From NCBI GenBank assembly GCA_020851115.1, contig JADZDJ010000224.1, positions 33,130 through 97,129 on the forward strand: a stretch of DNA of 64,000 nucleotides, given 5' to 3'. The stretch is from Pirellulales bacterium. GTDB lineage: Bacteria; Planctomycetota; Planctomycetia; Pirellulales; JADZDJ01. How positions within the stretch are numbered: position 1 is the stretch's first letter; every line of letters begins with the position of its first letter. The position numbers and the translations under genes are program-made. Shown here piece after piece: positions 52,219 to 61,854 of this stretch. The notes beneath the pieces were generated by a model. The model did no database searches, was not told the origin of the DNA, and worked only from the letters and a program-made list of their open reading frames with translations.

Positions 52219-52277
52219 GTAGTAGGCATACTCCGTGTGCCGTAATTCGCTGACGGCACACGGAGTGTGCCTACTAC
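52219..52277. repeat. 24-bp palindromic repeat between convergent genes
   Basis: Arms 52219-52242 and 52254-52277 (starting GTAGTAGGCA and ending CCTACTAC) pair over 24 bp with one mismatch around an 11-nt loop. It lies between two convergent genes and may terminate both. GTAGx...xCTAC ends recur in the other palindromes of this flank, so it may also be a mobile palindromic unit. Confidence 0.65.
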
Positions 52278-52306
52278 AATTTCGGCAACTTATTGTTTTA
52301 CAGTTC

Positions 52307-55090
52307 CTAACGGTCCTCGCGCAACGTTACCGGTCCAAGCAGGCCGGAGTCGAAAACCGGCCAGTCGGTCGCGTCGAGCGCTTTACCTTGCTTGCTCATG
52401 ACGTTGGCGTTGTAGAAGTTGCGCCAGGAGATTTTCCGCCGATCGAGGTCGCGAATCCGGTTGGCCGCGAGGTTTGTAACTTCCACTTCCAGCGAATTTC
52501 CCTTGGACTGCAATTCGCCGGCGAGAATCCGATACGGGTGCATGAACAGCGTTCCCAATTCCCGCCCGTTGACGCGGACGCGGGCGCTGTGGCGGACCTC
52601 GCCCAAGTCGAGCCAATACGAACCGGCGGCGGGAGCGTCAAACGTGGTTCGATAGACGGCGGTTCCCGCGAAACTCTCCGTTCGCGGATCCCCGTTCTTG
52701 GTCCAGGAGCCGAGCGCGGATGTTTCGATGCTTTGCGGAATTTCCGGCCCGCCCTCGAGGAACCGCACTTGCCAAGGCCCGTTCAATTTTAAGGCGACGG
52801 GACCGGGCGATCGCTCCAAAAAATCGTTCCCGCCCTTCAATTGCCGGGGAAGCGCGTGCAGGATCGCCGAATGGCCGGGATCGAGGCGCAGGTGTACTTC
52901 CAACAGGCCGTCGTCGCGCTTGCGGGAACTGCCGCGTCCGATTTTTCCGCTCATCGGATCCATCACCAGGACGGCGTCCGCCTTGGAGGCCAGCGGCGCC
53001 CATGCGTCCAACGGCTGGATGCTTTGATTGGCGATGAAATAGTAGCTATCCTCGTTTAGGCGGCGACGAATGAATTGCGTACCGGGATGATCGACAATCT
53101 CCTCACGGAGGATATTCAATGCATTCATGGACTTCTCTAAATCACCGACCAAGATCGTTCCTTGCCCGACGCGGGCCTGCATGACGCCGCCGTCGGGAAC
53201 CGGTTCGAGCTTCAAACGGGAAATTAGCTCCTTGAACGCGGCGCGGCGCTGTTCCAAATTACTAAGACCGGGCACGTCTTGAGGAAGCTTATCCACGAAC
53301 ACGACCGCCGACCCGCTTTCGGCCAGCGCAACGAGTTTTTCCATGGTGGCCGGCGGCATCAGGTTCGTCGGGGGAACCACGACGGCGCGGTAGCGTCCGC
53401 CGGGCATGGCGATCTCTTTTTGAACGCTCTCCGCGGCGGCCAGTTGCCGATCGGAGACATAATCGAAGCTCCAGCCGCGCTTCCAGAGGTGCGAGGCGAG
53501 GCGGTAGAAAGACGTTCGTTCGATCCATTCCAAATAAGCGACCTCGCACTTGATTACCGTCAGCGCATCCTTCCTTCCCTCGCGCGGAGTGTGCCAGAGA
53601 TCGTAAATCGGCCAGTACAAGAGCACGTCGTTATAAGGCTTGCCCGACTGCAAAATTGCCTGGCAGCGGGCGATATAGGCGTTCAGCGCGGGCACGTCGC
53701 GCCAAAGGGGATTGCGCGGATTCATTTCGGTGGAGGCGTAAAACAACCAGCCCGGCCAGGGAGCGTCGTCCGGCGAGTAGCAGCAGCCGTGGTAAACGAC
53801 GTGGTTGACTCCCGAAAGGAACATCAGGTCGGCCAGGCATTTCATTTCCTCGAGCGTTTCGCAGAAATGTTCGGCCAGCCAGGTGCCGGTCTCGGCCGCG
53901 ACCAATTTCCTGCCCGCCACGTGCGCCGCCGAGGAGGCGAACTTGCCGGGCAGCGGGCTGCGGCCTTCGCCGAAATGCTCGTCGAATTGCGAGCGGAGCG
54001 GATCGCGGCCGCCCTTGTAGATTTCGGTTTCGGGAATGTCGGCCAAGGCGTAGAGATCGAGGATATTGGCAGGAGAACCGTGCGCCTGGTTGCGCGTGCG
54101 AATGCCGCGCGTTTGGCACCAGGAGATCCATTGCGGGAAAACGTCCTCGATCATCGCGTCGGAAATCGTCTCGCGGTAATCGCTCGCGACGCGCGCGGCG
54201 CGGTCGGGATTTTCATTGGAAGTCAACTCGGCCAGATGATCTTGCAGGCGGTAGCCGCGCCGCTTTTCGAATTGCGGCAGCAGGTTGGGTGTCCAACTCG
54301 TGCGATATTCGTAGGAGTCGTGGTACATGGCCCGCGGCTTGGCGCCGCGATAGGCGTCGAAGGCTTTCGTGAAACGCTCCAGATAATGCCGCATCGCCTG
54401 CGCATCGGCCGGATTGAGCATCAATCCTTCGCCGCCGGGCGCCGCGCGTTTGACGGGCACCGCCGCGGACCGCATTTCCAAGGATACGATCATCCAATCT
54501 TTTTCTCCCGCGCTCCATTGCAGCGAACCGAAGGCATCAGCCAGCGCCAAAAGGTCCACCGCCTTTTCGCCTTTGGCGAACGCCATGACGGCCTGGATTT
54601 CGGGGCGCGGCCACTGCTTTTTCAGCGTCTCGCCGGCTTTCAGCGTTTCGCGGCGAAGGGCGGGCGCCAAGCCCGCTTCCGCGCGGGTAACTTCCGGACC
54701 ACCGAAACACCAACCCGTGCCCGTGGTCATATCCACTCCGAGGTCCAGACGCCCGGCATCGCGCACGGCGAAGTCGAGCAGGGACATCCAGCGGGGACTC
54801 AGATAATCGATGTAGCGCGATTCCGCGCCTTTCGCGCCGTAGATGGGAACGATGTGCAATCCGCCCAATCCGCCCGCGCGATAACGCGCGAATTCGCGGC
54901 GGAGGTTCTGCGGATCGACGGCATTGCCCATCCACCACCAATATGTCCAGGGGCGACACTCGTTGGTGATCGCCGGCCAGGAAAAGTCGGAGTTTGCGGG
55001 AGCGGCGTCCTCCGCTGCCGCGGTGAAAGTCCAAGAGGCAAGGAGGAGCGCCGAACAGGTCATCGCGACAATACGGGAGCGTGAAATCAT
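52307..55090 (-). CDS. Secreted glycoside hydrolase, GH106-like (alpha-L-rhamnosidase)
   Basis: A 927-aa exported enzyme. The N-terminal 30 residues are a signal peptide (SRSRIVAMTCSALLLASW, cut near TAAAEDA). The following part matches GH106-type enzymes: RPWTYWWWMGNAVDPQNLRREF, AGLGGLHIVPIYGAKG, LDLGVDMTTGTGWCFGG, then MYHDSYEYRTSWTPNLLPQFE and AETGTWLAEHFCETLEEMK (likely catalytic carboxylates), with a C-terminal beta-sandwich (SYWLDLGEVRHSARVRVNGRELGT). It probably removes rhamnose or a related sugar from plant or algal polysaccharides in the periplasm. The ATG at 55090 is chosen for the signal peptide. Confidence 0.82.
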   Translation of the reverse strand: MISRSRIVAMTCSALLLASWTFTAAAEDAAPANSDFSWPAITNECRPWTYWWWMGNAVDPQNLRREFARYRAGGLGGLHIVPIYGAKGAESRYIDYLSPRWMSLLDFAVRDAGRLDLGVDMTTGTGWCFGGPEVTRAEAGLAPALRRETLKAGETLKKQWPRPEIQAVMAFAKGEKAVDLLALADAFGSLQWSAGEKDWMIVSLEMRSAAVPVKRAAPGGEGLMLNPADAQAMRHYLERFTKAFDAYRGAKPRAMYHDSYEYRTSWTPNLLPQFEKRRGYRLQDHLAELTSNENPDRAARVASDYRETISDAMIEDVFPQWISWCQTRGIRTRNQAHGSPANILDLYALADIPETEIYKGGRDPLRSQFDEHFGEGRSPLPGKFASSAAHVAGRKLVAAETGTWLAEHFCETLEEMKCLADLMFLSGVNHVVYHGCCYSPDDAPWPGWLFYASTEMNPRNPLWRDVPALNAYIARCQAILQSGKPYNDVLLYWPIYDLWHTPREGRKDALTVIKCEVAYLEWIERTSFYRLASHLWKRGWSFDYVSDRQLAAAESVQKEIAMPGGRYRAVVVPPTNLMPPATMEKLVALAESGSAVVFVDKLPQDVPGLSNLEQRRAAFKELISRLKLEPVPDGGVMQARVGQGTILVGDLEKSMNALNILREEIVDHPGTQFIRRRLNEDSYYFIANQSIQPLDAWAPLASKADAVLVMDPMSGKIGRGSSRKRDDGLLEVHLRLDPGHSAILHALPRQLKGGNDFLERSPGPVALKLNGPWQVRFLEGGPEIPQSIETSALGSWTKNGDPRTESFAGTAVYRTTFDAPAAGSYWLDLGEVRHSARVRVNGRELGTLFMHPYRILAGELQSKGNSLEVEVTNLAANRIRDLDRRKISWRNFYNANVMSKQGKALDATDWPVFDSGLLGPVTLREDR

Positions 55091-55140
55091 GACATTTTGG
55101 GGTGGGGAAGGATTAAAATCGTTCAATCCGTTTTCTAGCA

Positions 55141-55386
55141 TATATTGCGTTCGGTTGAGACTGTCCGAGATGTCGAATTGCGACAATCTCAACCCAACGC
55201 AGTATAAACCAATCATTCGGGAGCTTCCAGCGTTTCGGACTCGATCACAGGAGCACTGAAAGTCATTTTGCACGTTGGGATATGTTGGAAACGGTCGGAA
55301 TCGGAACTTGGACTATAGCGTATTAGGGTGAGATCGTCCGATTATCACTTGGTAATCCCCAGACAATCTCAGCCTAACGCAGTATA
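55141..55386. repeat. Two copies of a palindromic (MITE-like) unit
   Basis: Unit 1: arms 55141-55165 and 55182-55206 pair over 25 bp with three mismatches. Unit 2 (about 55314-55386) has a right arm (55362-55386) matching unit 1's right arm (GACAATCTCAxCCxAACGC) and a more decayed left arm. Tandem palindromes with shared TATA ends in a gene's upstream region look like small non-autonomous elements. They lie just before the GH106-like gene start and may affect it. Confidence 0.55.
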
Positions 55387-55418
55387 TATCCGGCTATGGC
55401 TACATTTATGAAAGCGTC

Positions 55419-55527
55419 CTAGCCGGGATTATTCACAAAAGCGATTTGTAGAAGCGGCATCTTGCCGCTTTTGCCTATTATGCGGCAGGATGCCGCATCT
55501 ACAATGTTTATGAATAATCCCGGCTAG
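55419..55527. repeat. 109-bp palindromic repeat with 17-bp perfect ends
   Basis: Terminal arms CTAGCCGGGATTATTCA (55419-55435) and TGAATAATCCCGGCTAG (55511-55527) are perfect complements. The inside holds a second palindrome of TGTAGA(A/T)GCGGCAT units. Structure and size are those of a palindromic REP/MITE-type element. The rest of 55528-55877 shows no gene. Confidence 0.7.
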
Positions 55528-55877
55528 CGCATTCGAGAGGCGCGGCCCGCCGCGAAAACCATGAAGTCTCCGCGGATGCCGGACGGGCAGCTCGTTCAAT
55601 TGTTCCGGCAAAGCAACCGCCAATCGTGGGGACGATCCTGCCTCTGTTCGCAGAAAAGCCGGATAGCGGACAATTTCAACTCCACGCCATTTTTTTCACT
55701 CCTTGCAAAAGCCAGGGAAGTGTGCTAGTTTATTTTTTGTTTCACCATTGAGGCGAGATTCAGGGATCGAAAGCACGGATTTCCCTGATAAACGCCGAAG
55801 GTTCGCTCCCTTTGACGGATTATTTGCAACTCTTTGCGGAATAAAGACTTCCAATTCTTTCCCCGAGGTGCCCTACG

Positions 55878-57146
55878 ATGAGAAAAATGAGCCGGTTCCT
55901 TGCCCTAGCCTTCGTCTTTGCGATTCTTCCGCCCGATTTTTCGAAGGCTGCCGACGAATGGCCGCAATGGCGCGGCCCGAACCGCGACGGGCATTCACCC
56001 GATAAAGGATTGCTCAAGGAATGGCCGGAAGGCGGTCCCAAGTTGGTTTGGAAGGCTACCGGACTGGGAATCGGCTATACGAACGTAACCGTATCCGGCG
56101 GACGCATTTTCTTAATGGGAGATAAAGACGGTTCTTCTTATGCCATAGTCTTGAACCTCGACGACGGCAAGCCGATCTGGGCCGAGAAGGTCGGCAAGGC
56201 CGGCGCGCCGGGCTGGGGCGCTTTTGCGGGACCGCGATGCACGCCCACTATCGACGGCGATTTGGTCTTCGCCGTCGGACAATACGGCGAAGTGGCTTGT
56301 TTGGAAGCCGCCACGGGCAAGGAGGTTTGGCGGAAGGATTACATCAAGGATTTCGACGCCAAATTGCCGGAGTGGGGATATTGCGGAATGCCGTTGGTCG
56401 ATGGCAAGCAGGTGATCCTCGCACCCGGCGGAAAAAACGGCGACCTCGTCGCCTTGGACAAAAAAACCGGGGAGTTGATCTGGCGGAGCAAGGATTTTAT
56501 CGACGGCATCCATTATTCCTCGCCGATCGTCGCCGAGATCGGCGGCGTGCGGCAGTATATCCAACTCACCGACGCCAGCGTGGCGGGCATCTCCGCCGCC
56601 GACGGCAGTATGCTCTGGCGCGCTCCGCGCAAAGGCGCGGTGGCGGTCATCCCCACGCCCATCTACCGCGACGGCTTCGTCTATGTTTGCTCCGGCTATA
56701 ATACCGGCAGCAATCTTTTCAAGATCGAGGAGACCGACGGCAAGTTCACGGCCGAAGAAGTCTATGCCGAAAAGGCGACGATGCAAAACCAGCACGGCGG
56801 CGTGGTGCTGGTCGGCAAGCATCTCTTCGGGCATAGCGATAGAAAGGGTTGGACTTGTCAGGATTTTGAGACGGGGAAGGCTCTTTGGACGGAAAAGGAA
56901 AAACTCGGCAAGGGTTCCATCACCTATGCCGACGGCTTGCTCTACCTCCGCGAGGAAAGCGCCAAAGGCGGCAAGAAATCGGTCGTGGCCCTCGTCGAAC
57001 CCAGCGCCGAAGGCTACAAGGAAATCAGCCGCTTCGAACAGCCGGACCGCAGCAAGGAATCGAGTTGGCCGCATCCGGTGGTCATCGGCGGCCGTTTGTA
57101 CTTGCGCGATCAGGACGTTTTGCTGTGCTATGACGTGAAGGAGTAA
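55878..57146 (+). CDS. Secreted PQQ-like beta-propeller protein (BamB/quinoprotein-like)
   Basis: A 422-aa exported protein: signal peptide (MRKMSRFLALAFVFAILPP, cut near SKAADE), then WPQWRGPNRDGHSPDKG, a very common start for planctomycete PQQ-propeller proteins, followed by several ~50-residue blade repeats with A/T-G-K/G-x-x-(L/I)-W ends (ATGKEVW, KTGELIW, ETGKALW, ADGSMLW). No PQQ-dehydrogenase active site is seen, so it is probably a structural or binding propeller rather than an enzyme. GAGGTG lies 10 nt before the ATG at 55878; a second ATG follows at codon 4. Confidence 0.85.
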   Translation: MRKMSRFLALAFVFAILPPDFSKAADEWPQWRGPNRDGHSPDKGLLKEWPEGGPKLVWKATGLGIGYTNVTVSGGRIFLMGDKDGSSYAIVLNLDDGKPIWAEKVGKAGAPGWGAFAGPRCTPTIDGDLVFAVGQYGEVACLEAATGKEVWRKDYIKDFDAKLPEWGYCGMPLVDGKQVILAPGGKNGDLVALDKKTGELIWRSKDFIDGIHYSSPIVAEIGGVRQYIQLTDASVAGISAADGSMLWRAPRKGAVAVIPTPIYRDGFVYVCSGYNTGSNLFKIEETDGKFTAEEVYAEKATMQNQHGGVVLVGKHLFGHSDRKGWTCQDFETGKALWTEKEKLGKGSITYADGLLYLREESAKGGKKSVVALVEPSAEGYKEISRFEQPDRSKESSWPHPVVIGGRLYLRDQDVLLCYDVKE

Positions 57147-57186
57147 TAAACGTATCGTCCCGATTTCGGCGGATGCGGTAGTTGCG

Positions 57187-57278
57187 GTAGGTTATGCTTG
57201 AGCATAACATTTTTCGCTTTGTCGTTATGCTGAAGCATAACCTACCGACTTGAGTCGTTATGCTGAAGCATAACCTAC
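57187..57278. repeat. Three GTTATGCT/AGCATAAC palindromic units
   Basis: A 22-bp unit occurs at 57187-57208 (inverted), 57224-57245 and 57257-57278; the latter two are identical direct copies, the first is their reverse complement with one mismatch. Each unit is itself a hairpin with GTTATGCT/AGCATAAC arms. They lie between two genes and may serve as terminators. Confidence 0.7.
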
Positions 57279-57305
57279 AGGTTATTTTCACAAGGAGTTA
57301 CTCTG

Positions 57306-57860
57306 GTGGGTGAACCGCTCGTTCCCAAAGAGGTTTTTTTCACGGATGGCTTGGGCAAGCACGTAACGAGGCTGCAAAGTTTCGAGTTGGCGCTGCGCGA
57401 CGCCGGGATCGAAATCTTCAACCTCGTGCGCGTTTCGAGCATCTTCCCCCCGCACTGCAAGGTCATTTCGAAAAACCAGGGATTGAAGAAACTTCAACCG
57501 GGCCAGATCGTCCATTGCGTCTTGGCCGAAGCTTCGACGAACGAACCTTCGCGGATGGTGGGAGCAGGCATCGGCTTGGCCGTGCCCACCGCGGGCGATC
57601 AGTACGGATATATCAGCGAGCATCACGATTTCGGCATCACCGAGCCGCGGTTGCGCGATCTGGTCGAAGACATGGCCGCCACGATGCTGGCCACCACCTT
57701 GGGCATCGAATTCGATTCCGACATCGACTACGACGCGCGGAAGGAAATCTATCACATGTCGGGGAAAATCATTCGCACCCGCTCCTGCGTGCAAACCGCC
57801 GAAGGGGACAAAAAGGGGCTTTGGACCACCGTCGTCGCTGCCGCCGTGTTCATCACGTGA
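57306..57860 (+). CDS. pdaD: Pyruvoyl-dependent arginine decarboxylase
   Basis: A 184-aa enzyme that turns arginine into agmatine for polyamine synthesis. The self-cleavage site is visible as VSSIFPP (residues 43-49, Ser44-Ser45), where cleavage makes a beta chain and an alpha chain with an N-terminal pyruvoyl group. Family stretches include FNLVRVSSIFPP, a GAGIGLAVP strand and GYISEHHDFG. The start is GTG at 57306, supported by AAGGAG at 57292-57297 with 8-nt spacing. It is followed after 37 bp by a DUF885 gene in the same direction. Confidence 0.92.
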   Translation: MGEPLVPKEVFFTDGLGKHVTRLQSFELALRDAGIEIFNLVRVSSIFPPHCKVISKNQGLKKLQPGQIVHCVLAEASTNEPSRMVGAGIGLAVPTAGDQYGYISEHHDFGITEPRLRDLVEDMAATMLATTLGIEFDSDIDYDARKEIYHMSGKIIRTRSCVQTAEGDKKGLWTTVVAAAVFIT

Positions 57861-57897
57861 TCCGCCGCGGCGGAACCTGCAAACCACATTCCGCCCC

Positions 57898-59655
57898 ATG
57901 AAAACCATTCTTGCCGCGCTGCTGGCGTGGGGAGTTTTCCCCTGCCTTTCCGCAACGTGCCTCGGCCAAACGGCCGACGCCAAGCTGAACGACTTCTACC
58001 TTCGCTATTTGGATAAAGTCTTCGCGCGGCGGCCGGTCGAAGCCACGCACTTGGGCGACCATCGCTTCGACGACCGGTTGGACGATCTTTCGGCCGCAGC
58101 CCGCGCGGGCTGGGTCGAACTCGACCGCCAAACGCTTGCCGAGCTGCCCCGGCAAATCGATTCCGACGCCCTCTCGCCGGCGGGCAAGGTCGATTATGAA
58201 ATCCTCAAGCACCATCTAGCTCGATCGCTTTGGGCGGAAGCAAACCTGCATCCGTTCGCGGACGATCCGCGCGTTTATAACGGATACATCAACGACGGCG
58301 TCTATCTTCTGCTTGCGCAATCGTCCTTGCCGAAGGAAAAAAACATCGCCAACGCGATTGCCCGCATGGGGCAGATTCCGAAAATCGTCGCCGCGGCGAA
58401 GAAAACCCTGCACAATCCGCCGCGGGCATTTGCCGAAACCGCCCTGCGTCAGAACGACGGCGCGATCGACTTCTACGAGCGCGGGATTTTCGAGCTTGCC
58501 GGCGAAACGCCCCAGCGCGAGGCCCTGCAAAAGGCCGTCCGATCGGTCGTCGCGTGTCTGAAAGAGTACCGGCAATTTCTCGAGAGCGAACTGCTTCCCC
58601 GCGCCGCGGGCGAGTGGCGGCTGGGGAAGGAAAAATTCGCCCAAAAACTCGATTTCGATCTGAATGCCGGCATTTCCGCCGATGAGGTTCTTTCGCAGGC
58701 GGAGTCGGAGTTCGCCCGCGTGCAAAGGGATATGTACGTCGTCGCCCGGCAGCTTTGGAGCCGTTATTTTCCCGGCAAGACGCTGCCGCCGGACGATGCC
58801 GCCGGCCGGCACGCGACAATCGCCGAGGTGCTCGGCAAGATCGGCCAAGAGCACGGCAAGCCGGAAGACCTGATCCGCGACGCCCGGGCGACCGTGGCGC
58901 GAATCAAAAAATTCATCGCCGAAAACGACATCCTCCGCCTGCCGGAGCCGGATCGCTGCGAAGTGGTGGAGATGCCCGAGTTCAAACGCGGCAACTCCAC
59001 GGCGTACATGCAGTCGGCGCCGCCGTTGGACCCCGAAACGGCGTGCTTTTATGCGGTCAGCCCGCCGCCGAAGGATTGGGACGAGGCGAAGGTGCGGAGT
59101 TTCCTCGAAGAGTACAACTCGCACATGCTGCAAATTCTCACCATTCACGAAGCCTATCCGGGCCATTACGTGCAGCACGCCTACGGCGTCCGCAATCCCT
59201 CGCCGATCCGCAAGGTGCTCGGCTCGGGCACGTACGTCGAAGGCTGGGCCGTTTACACCGAACAGACGATGCTCGACCAGGGCTACGGCGGCGGCGATTT
59301 GCCTTTGCGGCTGACCCAACTCAAGTTTTACCTTCGCGCGGTTACCAACGCCATTCTCGATCACAAGATGCATTGCGGCGACATGACCGACGAGGAAGCC
59401 ATGCGGCTGCTCGCGGTCGATGCGTATCAATCGGAAGGCGAGGCGCGGCTGAAGGTCATTCGCTCGAAGCAGAGTCCCTGCCAGCTTTCCACGTACTTCG
59501 TCGGCCGCATGGCCATGTATCGGATGCGGCAGCAAATCCAGCGCGAGCTCGGCGATAAGTTCAACCTCGGCCGCTACCATGAAGCCGTTCTCGCCGAAAG
59601 TGCGGTGCCCGTGAAATACCTGCCAACACTGGTCAAACGACGATTGGAAAAGTGA
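57898..59655 (+). CDS. Secreted DUF885 family protein (putative metallopeptidase)
   Basis: A 585-aa exported protein of the DUF885 family. A signal peptide covers the first ~24 residues (MKTILAALLAWGVFPCLSATCLGQ). The domain shows the zinc-site pattern THEAYPGHY (about residues 417-425, an HExxxxH-like form) and, ~30 residues on, the EGWAVYTE segment with a third ligand, as in carboxypeptidase-like metalloenzymes. RMAMYRMR and a helical C-terminus complete it. It is probably a periplasmic peptidase. Length is normal for the family; the gene lies 37 bp after pdaD. Confidence 0.85.
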   Translation: MKTILAALLAWGVFPCLSATCLGQTADAKLNDFYLRYLDKVFARRPVEATHLGDHRFDDRLDDLSAAARAGWVELDRQTLAELPRQIDSDALSPAGKVDYEILKHHLARSLWAEANLHPFADDPRVYNGYINDGVYLLLAQSSLPKEKNIANAIARMGQIPKIVAAAKKTLHNPPRAFAETALRQNDGAIDFYERGIFELAGETPQREALQKAVRSVVACLKEYRQFLESELLPRAAGEWRLGKEKFAQKLDFDLNAGISADEVLSQAESEFARVQRDMYVVARQLWSRYFPGKTLPPDDAAGRHATIAEVLGKIGQEHGKPEDLIRDARATVARIKKFIAENDILRLPEPDRCEVVEMPEFKRGNSTAYMQSAPPLDPETACFYAVSPPPKDWDEAKVRSFLEEYNSHMLQILTIHEAYPGHYVQHAYGVRNPSPIRKVLGSGTYVEGWAVYTEQTMLDQGYGGGDLPLRLTQLKFYLRAVTNAILDHKMHCGDMTDEEAMRLLAVDAYQSEGEARLKVIRSKQSPCQLSTYFVGRMAMYRMRQQIQRELGDKFNLGRYHEAVLAESAVPVKYLPTLVKRRLEK

Positions 59656-59663
59656 GGAGCTAG

Positions 59664-59882
59664 ATCTATGGATTCGGCTGGAACGTTGGCGAGATTCGCG
59701 GGCACCGCCATCTTTCGCACTGCGGCGCGCACCAGACGGGCTTTACCTCGCACATCGGCCGCTTCCCGGACGACGGCCTGACGGTGATCGTGCTGACGAA
59801 CGCCCGGCACGCGAATCCGAGCCGCATTGCCGCGCACCTTGCCGGATTGTGCGATCCCCGGTTCGCGCGGGCGGAACAATAA
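59664..59882 (+). pseudogene. C-terminal fragment of a beta-lactamase-family serine hydrolase
   Basis: The frame from 59664 (after an in-frame TAG, no start codon) reads YGFGWNVGEIRGHRHLSHCG, then HQTGFTSHIGRFPDDGLTVIVLTN to a TAA at 59880-59882. This is the last ~70 residues of class C beta-lactamase/DD-peptidase-like proteins, where the G-x-x-G-F-x-S segment and the following strand belong to the active-site wall; here the family's usual HGG is SHCG. Everything upstream is missing, so it is dead. It begins right after the DUF885 gene. Confidence 0.7.
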
Positions 59883-61143
59883 AATATTCATTCTTGGAAA
59901 TTCCGCAGTTCGGCGATGATCGGCGCATGACGCGAGTTAGCGTCAATGAAATGCCGGTCTTGCGGATCAGCCTGCGTGGATGCCGCCGCTGCCATTTCGG
60001 GTTCGCGGGAGAGGCGAATAAAGTGCTTGTTTTTCGACGTTTTTGACGATCGGGGATTTTTTCCTTCCGGCTTTACAAGCGGATTTCGAGGTTTTTCGGG
60101 GATTTTGCGGGAGCGGGATGGCGAATTTCTCGGGGAAAACGAGGTTTTTCGGGGGGGAGTATTTACCGATTGCTTTTTTAGGGATTAGGGGATGGGGGAT
60201 AGGGGATAGGGTTTTTTGCTCAACGGATTTGAAAAATTCCACGTTTTACGGGAAGGTGGAAAGTGGAATGGGGAAGGGGGAAGGCGGAAGTGGGAAGGCG
60301 GAAGGACGAATGACGAAGGGGGACGGTTTTTTCTTGGTTGGTTTTCATTATCCGGAGAGTGGGAGAGGGGACGGGGTACAGGGGACAGGATACGGGGGAA
60401 GGGGTTGGGAAATCGATGGCTGGGGATACATGTACATATTTATATTATCGCGCGGCTTTTTTCAAGAATAAAATTCCAAATTGCATCGCAAGGCGTTGCG
60501 GGACAGGGAGATAGCGCAGAATTTAATTGAAATCGATTTGGGGCGGATTTGCGGGGGAAGTTGAGAAAGTCAAGCTATTGACGCTTGTTCAGGTGCGGCA
60601 GTGCAGGGCTAGGCAATCGTGGCACACGGCGCCCTCTTGTGGCAAAGCCATTCAGGCCCCGAAGAATTCGGGGAGACATTCCATAAGTCCTTGTGATTAA
60701 GCAAGTTACAGCGATTCGTGCCGGAGGGCTGAAATCAACGCAAGTTGTTGCTATGTAATACGTTACTTCATTCCTCCTGCGCAGTAGAATTTGTTCTACC
60801 CTATTTTAGGAATTCTATTCGGGGGAGATTGAATATTTCTTTGATCTGGCTATATTAAAAAGAACCCAATCGGTTATCCAATTGATTTCTAATCTCAATA
60901 TGAGGCAGCGTTAGCACCTGCATTTGATCGAATAGCTGTTTTCTTCGTGAGAACGGCAGGTGCGTTCTGTCGTTGCTTCGGCCACAGAAGCCAATCTCCC
61001 CCCTTTTCCGGCTGTGATTCACTTCGTGCGTCTTGGCTGCAACAGACTAAGATAACCGCCACTAAGTAGAGAGAAGAAACCACGGGGACCCAGTTCGGAA
61101 TTCGCTCGCCGCATCGATCACTTTTTCTAAGGAACGAACTACT
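59883..61143. other. Long gene-free stretch with G-rich tracts
   Basis: No gene supported over 1.26 kb. The plus strand has G-rich runs that fit four-stranded G-quadruplex patterns: 60181-60211 (GGGG-x-GGGGG-x-GGGG-x-GGG type) and about 60355-60410, within a purine-rich stretch (60240-60420). The rest, 60530-61140, has no repeat or RNA I can name. The 3' part should carry the promoter of the PEP-CTERM genes. Confidence 0.4.
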
Positions 61144-61836
61144 ATGCCCACTATGTTCTGCCGTGCGATAATTCTGGTCACCCTATGTACAGCACCCCCT
61201 TTATGCGCAGCCGAACTCCGAATTGCCTATTCTCCTTCAAGCATTTGGTCCAAATGGAATAACTTCGACTTTGCGCAAAGTGCCGGCAACTTGATTGATT
61301 ATGACACCGGCCTGCATACGGACATCGATGTTGCGGTTTCCGGATGGACGCATCGCACGGTAGGCCCATACCTCTGGCCTTATGGCAGCGTGGACTGGAT
61401 CCCGACAGGAGTAGGCGTAGGAGCAGCCACGCGATTTGGTTCAGGCATCAGCACCATCTCGTTCTCGCAATTGAGCGGGCTGTGGCGGATAGAAATTCTC
61501 TCGTCGATGGACCCACGCGTGACAATTAATTTCATCCAAAATATTACGATCAATGGGCAGTTCGCCGACCGGGATTATCGACATTTGGGTGCAAACGGCG
61601 ACCATTTCGATGCACGCGTAGATGGGCAGGAGGCTGCCAATTGGCTCATATGGAATGCAGTTGCTCCCGAGAACGGATCCGTCACTCTGCAATTTGATTC
61701 CTTAGGTATTAACAACGGCGGCAATGTAGTCAACGCGATCCGATTACTATCCGTTCCCGAACCATCCACCGTCGCCCTTCTCGGCATGAGCGGCATTGGG
61801 CTGATCGTGTTTTTGTGGCGGCATCGAAGAGCGTAA
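61144..61836 (+). CDS. PEP-CTERM sorted exported protein
   Basis: A 230-aa exported protein with a signal peptide (cut near CAAEL) and a C-terminal sorting signal: VPEPSTVALLG, a hydrophobic helix and basic end WRHRRA. This signal is processed by exosortase and the product is delivered to the envelope or matrix. The middle (WTHRTVGPYLWPYGSVDWIPTGVGVGAATRFG) looks beta-rich, with no known enzyme domain. It is followed 18 bp later by another PEP-CTERM gene, so the two are probably co-expressed. Confidence 0.8.
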   Translation: MPTMFCRAIILVTLCTAPPLCAAELRIAYSPSSIWSKWNNFDFAQSAGNLIDYDTGLHTDIDVAVSGWTHRTVGPYLWPYGSVDWIPTGVGVGAATRFGSGISTISFSQLSGLWRIEILSSMDPRVTINFIQNITINGQFADRDYRHLGANGDHFDARVDGQEAANWLIWNAVAPENGSVTLQFDSLGINNGGNVVNAIRLLSVPEPSTVALLGMSGIGLIVFLWRHRRA

Positions 61837-61854
61837 GCGAAGGAGAATCCCAAT

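Noticed and set aside
53279..55084. 601-codon plus-strand frame
   Set aside because: Antisense to the GH106-like gene; Arg/Ala-rich, no ribosome site or domain.
58216..59580. 454-codon minus-strand frame
   Set aside because: Antisense to the DUF885 gene, and rich in Arg/Val/Ala as expected of a shadow.
60895..61083. 62-codon minus-strand frame with a hydrophobic start
   Set aside because: GTG start without ribosome site, rest is low quality; not supported as a gene.
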